Part shown: positions 1 through 6,738 of the stretch, piece by piece | How positions within the stretch are numbered: position 1 is the first letter of the stretch | How the letters are laid out: every line of letters starts with the position of its first letter | Assembly: GCF_046542825.1 (NCBI RefSeq) | Contig: NZ_JBKHAQ010000082.1 | Coordinates: 1-12,965 of the forward strand | Direction: 5' to 3' | DNA: 12,965 bases | Source: Rhodosalinus sp046542825 | Lineage (GTDB): Bacteria > Pseudomonadota > Alphaproteobacteria > Rhodobacterales > Rhodobacteraceae | Made by a program: the position numbers and the translations under genes | The notes under the pieces: generated by a model | Seen by the model: only the letters and a program-made list of their open reading frames with translations | The model's database searches: none | What the model was told of the DNA's origin: nothing

Positions 1-25
1 GCGACGGGCGGCCTTTTCCCTCGTT

Positions 26-991
26 TCACCGCTCCTTGACGTAAGGCTCGCCGCCCGCGCGGGGCGGAATGGCGCGGCCCACGAAGCCCGCGAGGATGAC
101 CACCGTCAGGATGTAGGGGGCCGCGTCCATCACCTGCACAGGCAGGGTGAAGACGCCGAGGTCGATGTTCTGATAGCGGAGCGCGATCGCCTGCAGGAAG
201 CCGAAGAGCAGGCAGGCGCCCAGCGCGTGCCACGGCCGCCACTTGGCGAAGATGAGCGCGGCCAGCGCGATGAAGCCGCGGCCTGCCGTCATGTCCTTGA
301 CGAAGCCCGCCTGCAGGCCGGTGGCGAGATAGGCGCCGGCGAGGCCGCAGAGCAGGCCCGCGATGGCCACCGCGGCGAAGCGCAGGCCGACGACGGAGAT
401 GCCGGCGGTATCCACCGCCTCTGGCGCCTCGCCCACGGCGCGCAGGCGCAGGCCGAAGCGGGTGCGGAAGAGCACCCACCAGGTGAGCGGGACGGCCAGG
501 AGGCCCGCGTAGACGAGGATCGAGTGCCCCGAGATCAGCTCGTGGTAGATGGGGCCGAAGACCGGCACGCCCTGCAGCGTCTCGGCGAAGGGCAGCGTGA
601 TGGACTGGAACCGGCCCTCCGGCGGCAGCGAGGGGGTGCGGCCGCCCTGCGCGAACCAGCTTTGTGCGACGACGACCGTGGTGCCGGCGGCGAGGAAGTT
701 GATCGCCACGCCCGAGATCAGCTGGTTGCCGCGGAAGGTGATCGAGGCGAGCCCATGGATCGCCGAGAGCGCGATCGAGGCCAGCGTGCCGGCCAGCAGC
801 CCCAACCAGACCGAGCCGGTGGTGAAGGCCACCGCCGCCGAGAGAAAGGCGGCGGCCAGCATCTTGCCCTCGAGCCCGATGTCGAAGATGCCGGAGCGTT
901 CCGAGAAGAGGCCGGCGAGACAGGCCAGCAGCAGCGGCGTGGCGAGCCGCACGGTCGAGTCGAGCACCTGCAGGACGGTGAGAAAATCCAT
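26..991 (-). CDS. BMP-type nucleoside ABC transporter, second permease
   Basis: Inner-membrane permease of an ABC importer, 321 residues, complete. It is strongly hydrophobic with about eight to ten likely membrane segments. The family signature of branched-chain/sugar/nucleoside permeases (BPD_transp_2) is visible as FDIGLEGKM at residues 36-44. A cytoplasmic coupling-type stretch, AVGEAPEAVDTAGI, lies at residues 185-198. It is the last gene of the four-gene operon. Its ATG follows the stop of the other permease by 13 bp, and the Shine-Dalgarno AGGGGGCG overlaps that upstream stop. By family it corresponds to Bacillus NupQ/YufQ and should pair with the 371-residue permease as a heterodimer. 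Nucleoside or purine specificity is inferred from the family; the sequence does not show the exact substrate. Confidence 0.93.
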   Translation of the reverse strand: MDFLTVLQVLDSTVRLATPLLLACLAGLFSERSGIFDIGLEGKMLAAAFLSAAVAFTTGSVWLGLLAGTLASIALSAIHGLASITFRGNQLISGVAINFLAAGTTVVVAQSWFAQGGRTPSLPPEGRFQSITLPFAETLQGVPVFGPIYHELISGHSILVYAGLLAVPLTWWVLFRTRFGLRLRAVGEAPEAVDTAGISVVGLRFAAVAIAGLLCGLAGAYLATGLQAGFVKDMTAGRGFIALAALIFAKWRPWHALGACLLFGFLQAIALRYQNIDLGVFTLPVQVMDAAPYILTVVILAGFVGRAIPPRAGGEPYVKER

Positions 992-1004
992 CTGCGCGCG
1001 CCCC

Positions 1005-2120
1005 CTATTCCGCCGGCGCGGCGCGTCGCGCGCGCCGCCGGCGCGCGGCCATGAAGGCGCGCTCCAGCGGCATCCGCACCATGTTGTCGAGCGCGCCGGT
1101 GAAGAGGATCACCAGCGCCTGGATCACCACGATCAGCTCGCGGGGGATGTTCGTCCAGAGCGCGAGTTCCGCGCCGCCCTGGTAGAGGAAGCCGAAGAGG
1201 ACCGCGGCCAGCAGCACGCCCACCGGGTGGTTGCGCCCCATCAGCGCCACCGCGATTCCGATGAAGCCCGCGCCCTCGGTGGAATTGAGGATCAGCCGCT
1301 CGGCCTCTCCCATGGTCGTGTTGATGCCCATGAGGCCCGCAAGCGCGCCGGAAATCAGCATCGCCACCACGACGATGCGCACGGGACGGATGCCGGCGTA
1401 GCGCGCGCCGGTTTCGGAAAAGCCCTGCGCGCGGATCTCGTAGCCCAGCCGCGTGCGCCAGATCAGCGCCCAGACGAAGAGGCAGGCGAGCAGCGCCAAG
1501 AAGAAGGTGACATTGGCGGGCGAGCCGCGGAAGAGCGGCGCCGCTGCGGTGGAGAACATGTCCTGGAAGCTGGGCAGATGCACCGCCGCCGGAAAGCCGG
1601 CGGTCGCGGGTTCCATCTGTCCTGCTGGCTTCATCGCGTTCACCAGCAGGTAGTTCAGCAGCGCCGCGGCGATGAAGTTGAACATGATCGTGGTGATCAC
1701 GATGTGGCTGCCGCGCTTGGCCTGCAGGTAGGCCGGTATCAAGGCCCAGAGCGCGCCGAAGAGTGCGGCGCTCGCGGAGGCCGCGATCAGCGCCACGGAC
1801 CAGTGCGGCCAGGGGATGTAGAGACAGACGAGCGCGACGCCGAGGCCCCCCAGCATCGCCTGCCCCTCGCCGCCGATGTTGAAGAGCCGCGCGTGAAAGG
1901 CCACGGCGACGGCGAGGCCGGTGAAGATGAAGTTGGTGGCGTAATAGAGCGTGTAGCCCCAGCCCGAGGAGCGCATCAGCGCGCCGTCCACCATCAGCCG
2001 GAACGCCTCGACCGGGCTTTCGCCGATGGCAAGGATCACCAGCGCCGACAGGATCGCGGCCAGCAGCAGCGAGATCAGCGGCACGAGGACGGCATCGGCC
2101 CAGGCGGGCATCCTATCCAT
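1005..2120 (-). CDS. BMP-type nucleoside ABC transporter, first permease
   Basis: Inner-membrane permease, 371 residues, complete and multi-spanning. The BPD_transp_2 signature FNIGGEGQ is at residues 80-87, and a conserved helix beginning HIVITTIMFNFIA is at 139-151. The family-typical TEGAGFIGIAVALMG segment is at 281-295. The C-terminus is a short cytoplasmic tail rich in arginine (residues 360-367), which fits the positive-inside rule. The ATG overlaps the end of the ATPase gene by 8 bp (ATGGATAG), so translation is probably coupled. A second in-frame Met at residue 4 is possible. It corresponds to Bacillus NupP/YufP by family. Together with the downstream 321-residue permease it would form the transport channel. 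Confidence 0.93.
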   Translation of the reverse strand: MDRMPAWADAVLVPLISLLLAAILSALVILAIGESPVEAFRLMVDGALMRSSGWGYTLYYATNFIFTGLAVAVAFHARLFNIGGEGQAMLGGLGVALVCLYIPWPHWSVALIAASASAALFGALWALIPAYLQAKRGSHIVITTIMFNFIAAALLNYLLVNAMKPAGQMEPATAGFPAAVHLPSFQDMFSTAAAPLFRGSPANVTFFLALLACLFVWALIWRTRLGYEIRAQGFSETGARYAGIRPVRIVVVAMLISGALAGLMGINTTMGEAERLILNSTEGAGFIGIAVALMGRNHPVGVLLAAVLFGFLYQGGAELALWTNIPRELIVVIQALVILFTGALDNMVRMPLERAFMAARRRRARRAAPAE

Positions 2121-3726
2121 GGCGCGCGGCCTCCTCCTCTGCCTCGACCTTTTTCATCTGCTCCTCGACGGCCTTCCAGTCGGGCTTGTCGGGCTCGCCC
2201 TCGATCCCGGCCATCAGCAGGCCAAGCTCGCGCTCGTCCGTCCGCGCCGGATCGCGCTCGCCCATCACGCGCCCGTCGAACATCACCACGATCCGGTCGG
2301 CCAGCGCGAAGATCTCGTCAAGCTCGACCGAGACCAGCAGGATCGCCTTGCCCGCGTCGCGCAGGCGCACGATTTCCTGATGGATGAACTCGATGGCGCC
2401 GATGTCCACGCCGCGGGTGGGCTGGCCCACCAGAAGCAGGTCGGGGTCGCGGTCGATCTCGCGCGCCAGCACGATCTTCTGCTGGTTGCCGCCCGAAAAG
2501 CTGCGCGCCTCCAGCCGGCAGTCGGGCGGGCGGATGTCGAAGCGTTCGATCTTGCTGTCGGCGTCGCGGCGGATCGCCTCGTTGTCCATGAAAGGGCCGC
2601 GGGTCCAGGCGGGATCGCCGTGATAGCCGAAGACCGCGTTTTCCCAGGCGGCGAAGCGCATGATGAGGCCCGCGCGCTGCCGGTCCTCGGGGACATGGGC
2701 GATGCCCTGGGCGCGGCGCGCCTGCCCGTCGGCGTGACGGCCGGTCAGCGCCATCTCCTGCCCGTTGATGCGGATGCGGCCCTCTGCGGGCATCGTGCCG
2801 CCCAGCACCTCCAGCAGTTCGGACTGACCGTTGCCGGCGACGCCCGCGATGCCCAGGATCTCGCCCGCGCGCACGCTCAGGTCGATGCCCTTCAGCCGGT
2901 CGACGCCATGCGCGTCGGTGACGCGCAGCTTTTCCACCTCCAGCACGGTCTGGCCCGGCTGCGCCGGCTTCTTGTCCACCCGCAGCAGCACCTTGCGGCC
3001 CACCATCAGCTCGGCCAGCCGTTCGGGGCTGGTTTCGGCAGTGCGGACCGTCGCCGTCATCTCGCCGCGGCGCATGACGCTGACCGTATCGGTGATCTCC
3101 ATGATCTCCCGCAGCTTGTGGGTGATGAGCACGATGGTCTTTCCCTCGCGCCTGAGCCCGGCGAGGATGCGGAAGAGGTGATCCGCCTCTGCCGGGGTCA
3201 GCACGCCGGTGGGCTCGTCGAGGATCAGGATGTCGGCCTGCCGGTAGAGCGCCTTGAGGATCTCGACCCGCTGCTGGTGGCCCAGGCTGAGCGTTTCTAC
3301 CACCGCGTCCGGGTCCACGTTGAGCTCGTATTCGCGGGCAAGCCCGGTCAGCGCGCGCCGCGCCTTGGCAAGCGACGGCCGTAGCAGCCCGCCGTCCTCG
3401 ACGCCCAGGATCACGTTTTCCAGCACGGTGAAGTTGGGAACCAGCTTGAAGTGCTGGAAGACCATGCCGATACCGGCGGCGATGGCGGCCTGGCTGTCGG
3501 GGATCTCGGTCCGCTGGCCGCGGACGAAGATCTCGCCCGCATCGGCCTTGTAGAAACCGTAGAGGATCGACATCAGCGTGGATTTGCCGGCCCCGTTCTC
3601 GCCGATGATGCCGTGGATCGTGCCGGGCTGCACGGCAAGGCTTATGTCCTTGTTGGCCTGCACCGGGCCGAAGGCCTTGGAGATGCCGCGAAGCTCGATC
3701 GCGGGCGTTGCGGCGGTGTCGGTCAT
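2113..3726 (-). CDS. BMP-type nucleoside ABC transporter, double ATP-binding protein
   Basis: Cytoplasmic ATPase, 537 residues, with two fused nucleotide-binding domains, as is usual for sugar/nucleoside (CUT2/BMP) importers. Domain 1 has an intact Walker A (GENGAGKST, residues 42-50), Q-loop Gln91, a variant signature LSLGHQQR (146-153), Walker B ILDEP (168-172) and H-loop His203. Domain 2 has a degenerate Walker A, GVAGNGQSE (295-303), without the lysine. It also has a good signature SGGNQQK (411-417) and GQPTRGVD (434-441) at the Walker B/D-loop region. Its switch histidine is replaced in VSVELDE. This asymmetry is normal for the family, so domain 1 carries most catalytic features. The C-terminus is a charged Glu/Lys-rich tail (about 511-537). 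The ATG has AGGGGAG upstream. A 70-bp gap with a strong hairpin separates it from the binding-protein gene. Confidence 0.95.
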   Translation of the reverse strand: MTDTAATPAIELRGISKAFGPVQANKDISLAVQPGTIHGIIGENGAGKSTLMSILYGFYKADAGEIFVRGQRTEIPDSQAAIAAGIGMVFQHFKLVPNFTVLENVILGVEDGGLLRPSLAKARRALTGLAREYELNVDPDAVVETLSLGHQQRVEILKALYRQADILILDEPTGVLTPAEADHLFRILAGLRREGKTIVLITHKLREIMEITDTVSVMRRGEMTATVRTAETSPERLAELMVGRKVLLRVDKKPAQPGQTVLEVEKLRVTDAHGVDRLKGIDLSVRAGEILGIAGVAGNGQSELLEVLGGTMPAEGRIRINGQEMALTGRHADGQARRAQGIAHVPEDRQRAGLIMRFAAWENAVFGYHGDPAWTRGPFMDNEAIRRDADSKIERFDIRPPDCRLEARSFSGGNQQKIVLAREIDRDPDLLLVGQPTRGVDIGAIEFIHQEIVRLRDAGKAILLVSVELDEIFALADRIVVMFDGRVMGERDPARTDERELGLLMAGIEGEPDKPDWKAVEEQMKKVEAEEEAARHG

Positions 3727-3744
3727 GCGGCTCCCCTGAGCGCG

Positions 3745-3775
3745 AGGGGCCGCGACGCTCGCGCGCGCGGCCCCT
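3745..3775 (-). promoter_or_regulatory. Strong stem-loop inside the transporter operon
   Basis: A perfect 10-bp inverted repeat, AGGGGCCGCG (3745-3754) and CGCGGCCCCT (3766-3775), encloses an 11-nt loop. It lies between the stop of the binding-protein gene and the start of the ATPase gene. No U-tract follows on the minus strand; the next sequence leads into the ATPase Shine-Dalgarno. Hairpins in this position often protect the 3' end of the abundant binding-protein mRNA and reduce expression of downstream membrane genes. That role is inferred here. Confidence 0.6.
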
Positions 3776-3796
3776 GCCTGTGGTGCCTGCCGGGGC

Positions 3797-4801
3797 TCAG
3801 AAGGTCAGCGCCGGGCAGCTGTCGTCGGACGAATAGTCGTGCACCGTGATCTCGCCGTCGATGATGCGCTGCCTGGCCTCTTCCAGCTGTGCCGTCATCT
3901 CGTCCGAGATCAGCTCGGCGTTGTGCTCGTCGATGGCGTAGCCCACGCCGTTCTCGGCAAGGCCAAGCACCTGCACCCCGGTTTCCAGGTCCTCGCCCGC
4001 CATCATCGCGTCGTAGACGGCCACATCGACGCGCTTGAGCATCGAGGTCAGCACCGAGCCGGGATGCAGGTAGTTCTGGTTGCTGTCCACGCCGATCGAG
4101 AAGACGCCCTCGTCCGCGGCCGTCTGCAGCACGCCCAGTCCGGTGCCGCCGGCGGCGGCAAAGATCACGTCGGCGCCCTGGCTGATCTGCGACTGGGCGA
4201 GTTCGGAGCCCTTCACCGGATCGTTCCAGGCGGCCGGCGTCGTGCCGGTCATGTTGGCGACGATCTCGGCGTCGGCGTCCACCGCCTTGACCCCCTGCGC
4301 GTAGCCGCAGGCGAACTTGCGGATCAGCGGGATGTCCATGCCGCCCACGAAGCCCACGGTGCCCGTCTCGGAGGCCATCGCGGCCAGCATGCCGACCAGA
4401 AAGCTGCCCTCGTGTTCGGAGAACAGGATCGACAGGACGTTCGGGTGCTCTTCGGGGTCGACGTAGCCGTCGATGGTGACGAACCTGGTGTCGGGGTAAT
4501 CGGGCGCGACCTCGGCAATCGGCGTTGCCATCGAGAAGCCTGTGGTGACGACCGGGTTCAGCCCGGCCTCGGCGAAGCGGCGCAGCGCCTGCTCGCGCTG
4601 GGCCTCCGACTGCAGCTCGATGTCGCGGAACTCGCCGCCCGTCTCTTCCGACCAGCGCTGCGCACCGTTGAAGGCGGCTTCGTTGAAGCTCTTGTCGAAC
4701 TTGCCGCCCAGGTCGTAGATCAGCGCCGGCTCCGCCAGCGCGGCACCTGCCGCAAGGGCAAGGGCGGCGGCCGCGCCGGAGAGGGATTTCATCAGCGTCA
4801 T
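3797..4801 (-). CDS. BMP/PnrA-family periplasmic nucleoside-binding protein
   Basis: Solute-binding protein of the basic membrane protein (BMP/PnrA) family, 334 residues. It has a Sec signal peptide at residues 1-23: an N-terminal Lys, a long Ala/Leu core and cleavage at ALA-EP. There is no lipobox cysteine, so it should be a soluble periplasmic protein and not a lipoprotein like many Gram-positive members. Family motifs include GGKFDKSFNE (32-41), VGFVGGMDIPLI (149-160), the FACGYAQG region (163-170) and AAAGGTG (215-221). Characterised members of this family bind purine nucleosides. It is the first gene of the operon, with GGGAGA upstream of the ATG and a candidate promoter/operator about 70-115 bp upstream. 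Met4 is an alternative start, but Met1 fits the ribosome-binding site better. Confidence 0.94.
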   Translation of the reverse strand: MTLMKSLSGAAAALALAAGAALAEPALIYDLGGKFDKSFNEAAFNGAQRWSEETGGEFRDIELQSEAQREQALRRFAEAGLNPVVTTGFSMATPIAEVAPDYPDTRFVTIDGYVDPEEHPNVLSILFSEHEGSFLVGMLAAMASETGTVGFVGGMDIPLIRKFACGYAQGVKAVDADAEIVANMTGTTPAAWNDPVKGSELAQSQISQGADVIFAAAGGTGLGVLQTAADEGVFSIGVDSNQNYLHPGSVLTSMLKRVDVAVYDAMMAGEDLETGVQVLGLAENGVGYAIDEHNAELISDEMTAQLEEARQRIIDGEITVHDYSSDDSCPALTF

Positions 4802-4867
4802 TTGGCTCTCCCAGTCAGATGGGCCGGATCGCGGCGCGTGTCCCGCGCAGTGCCCGGTCGGTATGCG

Positions 4868-4881
4868 GATCGGGTCCGATC
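4868..4881. promoter_or_regulatory. Candidate operator palindrome at the transporter promoter
   Basis: A perfect palindrome, GATCGG-GT-CCGATC, has 6-bp arms and a 2-bp centre. It sits where transcription from the candidate minus-strand promoter would begin, a typical repressor position. A second partly overlapping pair, ATCGGG (4869-4874) and CCCGAT (4884-4889), is also present. No regulator gene lies in this window, so the binding protein is unknown. Confidence 0.45.
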
Positions 4882-4888
4882 GCCCCGA

Positions 4889-4917
4889 TTTAGGCCGCAG
4901 GCGTCGTGGAGGGTCAA
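4889..4917 (-). promoter_or_regulatory. Candidate promoter of the BMP transporter operon
   Basis: On the minus strand TTGACC (4917-4912) is followed after 17 bp by CCTAAA (4894-4889). The -35 hexamer is good and the -10 is weak, matching at three of six positions. Transcription would start near 4882 and leave a leader of about 80 nt before the ATG at 4801. I see no recognisable purine riboswitch core in the leader. Confidence 0.45.
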
Positions 4918-4967
4918 CATGTTTTTCCGTCGCGCAGCAAGGGAACGCGGCGTCGGCCCGAGCGGGC

Positions 4968-5381
4968 TCAGGCCAATGCCCGCGCCATGATCAGCGCGTC
5001 CGCCGCCGGACCGCCGTTTCGGGAATAGTAGCAGGACCTGCGGGCATGCTCGGCCCAACCGGCAGCGGTGTAGAGAGCGCGCGCCGCGGTGTTGTCGGCG
5101 GCGACCTCGAGAAAGGCCATGGTCGCGCCCCGCGCCCGCGCCTCGGCCTCGAAGGCGGCAAGGCAGGCGCGCGCCAGACCCTTCCGCCGGTGCGCCGGGT
5201 CCGTGGCCAGCATCAGCAGTTCCGCCTCGCCCGCCGCGGCGCGGCCCAGCGCGAAGGCCCGCGCATCGCCCAGCGCAAAGACATGCGCGCTGTCCAGCAG
5301 ATCGGCGAATTCCGCCGCGCTCCAGCCGCGCTCGGGGGCCAAGGCGCAGGCGTGCAGCGCCGCGAGCGCCTCAGGCGTCAT
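4968..5381 (-). CDS. rimI: GNAT N-acetyltransferase, RimI-type
   Basis: A 137-residue GNAT-fold acetyltransferase. The acetyl-CoA pyrophosphate-binding motif is RRKGLA (65-70, of the R/QxxGxG/A type). It is followed by LEVAADNTAARALY (91-104) and GW (108-109), the usual RimI motif B region, and a YYSRNG tail. RimI-family enzymes acetylate the N-terminal residue of ribosomal protein S18. The start chosen here is the ATG at 5381, because translation upstream of it (to 5480) gives only arginine-rich, non-family sequence and because MTPEAL lies in the tsaB stop overlap. The gene overlaps tsaB by 11 bp. Neighbouring tsaB and rimI are a common bacterial arrangement and support the assignment. The protein is slightly shorter than E. 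coli RimI. Confidence 0.87.
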   Translation of the reverse strand: MTPEALAALHACALAPERGWSAAEFADLLDSAHVFALGDARAFALGRAAAGEAELLMLATDPAHRRKGLARACLAAFEAEARARGATMAFLEVAADNTAARALYTAAGWAEHARRSCYYSRNGGPAADALIMARALA

Positions 5382-5967
5382 CGAGGATGACAGGCGGCGC
5401 CTCGCGCGCCGGTGCCGCATCCGGCGGGCGCAGATAGAGCGGCGCCGGCGGATCCGAGGCGCCGCCCCGCGCGGCGGCAAGGCGCGCGATGGCCTCGGCC
5501 AGCGCGGCGGGGGCGGGGAGCGCGGCGGGCGGCAGCCCCGTCGCCTCTGCCTTCCCTGCGCTCAGAAGGATGGGCGCTTGCCCCGGCGCCTCGGCATAGA
5601 CCCGGCCCTGCGGCGCGGGGATAACGGCCAAGTGCGGGCCGTCGGTCGCGGAATGGATCACCTCGAACCCCGAGACGCCCACCGCCGGCACGTCCAGCGC
5701 CAGCGCCAGCCCACGCGCCGCCGCCACGGCGATACGCAGCCCGGTGAAGTTGCCGGGTCCCGTGCCCACGCCCAGAACGTCGAGGTCGGACCACCCGACG
5801 CCTGCCTCTGCGAGCATCTCCTCCAGCATCGGCATCAGGCGCTCGGCCTGCCCGCGCCCCATCTCTTCGGCGCGCGCCGCGATCAGCCGGTCGCCCGACA
5901 GCAAGGCGGCCGCGCAATGCGCGGCCGACGTGTCGAAGCCAAGAACCAGCGGGTCAGACGCCGACAG
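5371..5967 (-). CDS. tsaB: tRNA t6A biosynthesis protein TsaB, CTG start
   Basis: TsaB (YeaZ) is the inactive ASKHA-fold partner of TsaD in making N6-threonylcarbamoyladenosine at position 37 of ANN-decoding tRNAs. From the CTG at 5967 the product is 198 residues. The N-terminal LVLGFDTSAAHCAAALL matches the family's conserved first strand, and GTGPGNFTGLR (about 68-78) is the family signature. No ATG, GTG or TTG exists in frame between the upstream stop (5982-5980) and a TTG at 5904, and starting at the TTG would delete the conserved GFDTS strand. The CTG at 5967 has GGAGG six nucleotides upstream; another CTG at 5949 has no such site. The gene overlaps the end of nfu by 14 bp and the start of rimI by 11 bp. 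The function is secure; the start codon is inferred. Confidence 0.9.
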   Translation of the reverse strand: MSASDPLVLGFDTSAAHCAAALLSGDRLIAARAEEMGRGQAERLMPMLEEMLAEAGVGWSDLDVLGVGTGPGNFTGLRIAVAAARGLALALDVPAVGVSGFEVIHSATDGPHLAVIPAPQGRVYAEAPGQAPILLSAGKAEATGLPPAALPAPAALAEAIARLAAARGGASDPPAPLYLRPPDAAPAREAPPVILDDA

Positions 5968-6517
5968 GGCGCACCTCCGTCACCTCGGGGATATAGTGCC
6001 GCAGCAGGTTCTCGATCCCCATCTTGAGGGTGAGGGTCGAGGAGGGGCAGCCGGCGCAGGCCCCCTGCATGTGCAGATAGACGACGCCGCGCTCGAAGCC
6101 GTGAAAGGTGATGTCGCCGCCGTCCTGCGCCACCGCGGGGCGCACGCGGCTGTCCAGCAGTTCCTTGATCTGGCCCACCACCTCGGCATCTTCGCCGTCA
6201 TGCTCGGCATGGCCCGACGGCTGCGCGGCATCGCCCGCCATGACCGGCTGCCCGGACTGGTAGTGGTCCATGATAGCGCCCAGGATCGCGGGCTTGATGT
6301 GGTCCCACTCCACGCCCTCGTCCTTCGTGACGGTCACGAAATCGGTGCCGAAAAACACGGCGCGAACCCCCTCGACCGCGAAGATCCGGCTGGCGAGCGG
6401 GGAGGTTTCGGCCCCCTCGGGCGTCGGGAAATCGGCCGTTCCGGTTTCAAGCACCGTCTGTCCCGGCAGGAACTTCAGCGTCGCCGGGTTCGGCGTGGGT
6501 TCGGTCTGGATGAACAT
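5954..6517 (-). CDS. Nfu-type iron-sulfur cluster scaffold/carrier
   Basis: A 187-residue protein with the two-domain layout of mitochondrial NFU1. An N-terminal Nfu_N domain starts MFIQTEPTPNPATLKFLPG and extends to about residue 87. A linker rich in His, Asp and Glu covers about 95-110. The C-terminal NifU-like domain (about 112-183) has the cluster-binding CAGC (Cys154, Cys157). Such proteins carry [4Fe-4S] clusters from the assembly machinery to target enzymes, probably as a dimer bridged by these cysteines. The start at 6517 is preferred over an upstream ATG at 6571, because the family begins at MFIQTE, AAAGGG lies 7 nt upstream, and the predicted promoter lies between the two. It is the first gene of the nfu-tsaB-rimI operon, and a possible Irr box precedes it. 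Confidence 0.93.
   Translation of the reverse strand: MFIQTEPTPNPATLKFLPGQTVLETGTADFPTPEGAETSPLASRIFAVEGVRAVFFGTDFVTVTKDEGVEWDHIKPAILGAIMDHYQSGQPVMAGDAAQPSGHAEHDGEDAEVVGQIKELLDSRVRPAVAQDGGDITFHGFERGVVYLHMQGACAGCPSSTLTLKMGIENLLRHYIPEVTEVRPVGV
5974..5978 (-). promoter_or_regulatory. Ribosome-binding site deciding the tsaB CTG start
   Basis: GGAGG on the minus strand, inside the 3' end of the nfu coding region, lies exactly 6 nt before the CTG at 5967-5965. It is the only good Shine-Dalgarno near the conserved TsaB N-terminus and favours the CTG at 5967 over the CTG at 5949. Confidence 0.55.
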
Positions 6518-6542
6518 CGCACAGCCCTTTCTGTTGTCTCTC

Positions 6543-6571
6543 GATATGCGCTTTGCCGGGCACTGCGTCAA
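6543..6571 (-). promoter_or_regulatory. Candidate promoter of nfu-tsaB-rimI
   Basis: On the minus strand TTGACG (6571-6566) is followed after 17 bp by CATATC (6548-6543). The start of transcription would be near 6536, giving a leader of about 20 nt before the nfu ATG, which suits the AAAGGG site. Confidence 0.55.
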
Positions 6572-6574
6572 GAC

Positions 6575-6589
6575 TTGGAACGGTTCTAA
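6575..6589. promoter_or_regulatory. Candidate Irr (ICE-like) box upstream of nfu
   Basis: The plus strand reads TTGGAA-CGG-TTCTAA. This differs at one arm base from the inverted repeat TTAGAA-N3-TTCTAA that I recall as the iron-control element bound by the Fur-family regulator Irr in alphaproteobacteria. Flanking C and G (6574 and 6590) extend the symmetry to 8-base arms with one mismatch around a single centre base. It lies 3 bp upstream of the -35 hexamer of the nfu promoter. An Fe-S assembly gene is a plausible Irr target. Binding is inferred. Confidence 0.5.
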
Positions 6590-6621
6590 GGTATGGTCCG
6601 GCGCGTCGGCATGGCAGCAGG

Positions 6622-6704
6622 TGCGTGACGAGCACGCAGCCTACGGAGGCGGACGCGACAGGTTGCGGGGGTGCATGCTCCGTCACGGACCTGTGGCAAC
6701 CTGT
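6622..6704. other. Intergenic inverted repeats between usp and nfu
   Basis: Two hairpin-forming units lie downstream of the stress-protein gene. The larger has perfect 9-bp arms, ACAGGTTGC (6658-6666) and GCAACCTGT (6696-6704), around 29 nt that contain a small TCCG-TCA-CGGA stem (6679-6689). The smaller has TGCGTG (6622-6627) and CACGCA (6633-6638) with a 5-nt loop. Neither is followed by a U-run on the minus strand. They may be a Rho-type termination or 3'-end processing region for usp, or a small structured RNA. I cannot tell which. Confidence 0.4.
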
Positions 6705-6738
6705 TCAAGACTGCACCGGCGCAGCACGCAGGCGAGGC

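Noticed and set aside
2827..2842. Missing Walker A lysine in the second ATPase domain
   Set aside because: The GNGQSE form is normal for the second domain of this transporter family, so it is not evidence of decay.
549..3384. Long plus-strand open frames (up to 612 codons) opposite the transporter genes
   Set aside because: They are antisense shadows in GC-rich DNA, rich in Arg, Ala, His and Gly with no family motifs. The minus-strand genes carry clear ABC-transporter signatures.
4802..4882. Purine riboswitch in the leader of the nucleoside transporter
   Set aside because: BMP operons in Firmicutes can have one, but the conserved loop sequences and three-way junction are not visible here.
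5382..5480. Longer RimI start at 5480
   Set aside because: The added 33 residues are arginine-rich and overlap the tsaB coding region. Family similarity begins at the ATG at 5381.
6518..6571. Longer Nfu start at 6571
   Set aside because: The start codon would lie in the -35 box of the likely promoter, and the Nfu family begins at MFIQTE with a Shine-Dalgarno before 6517.
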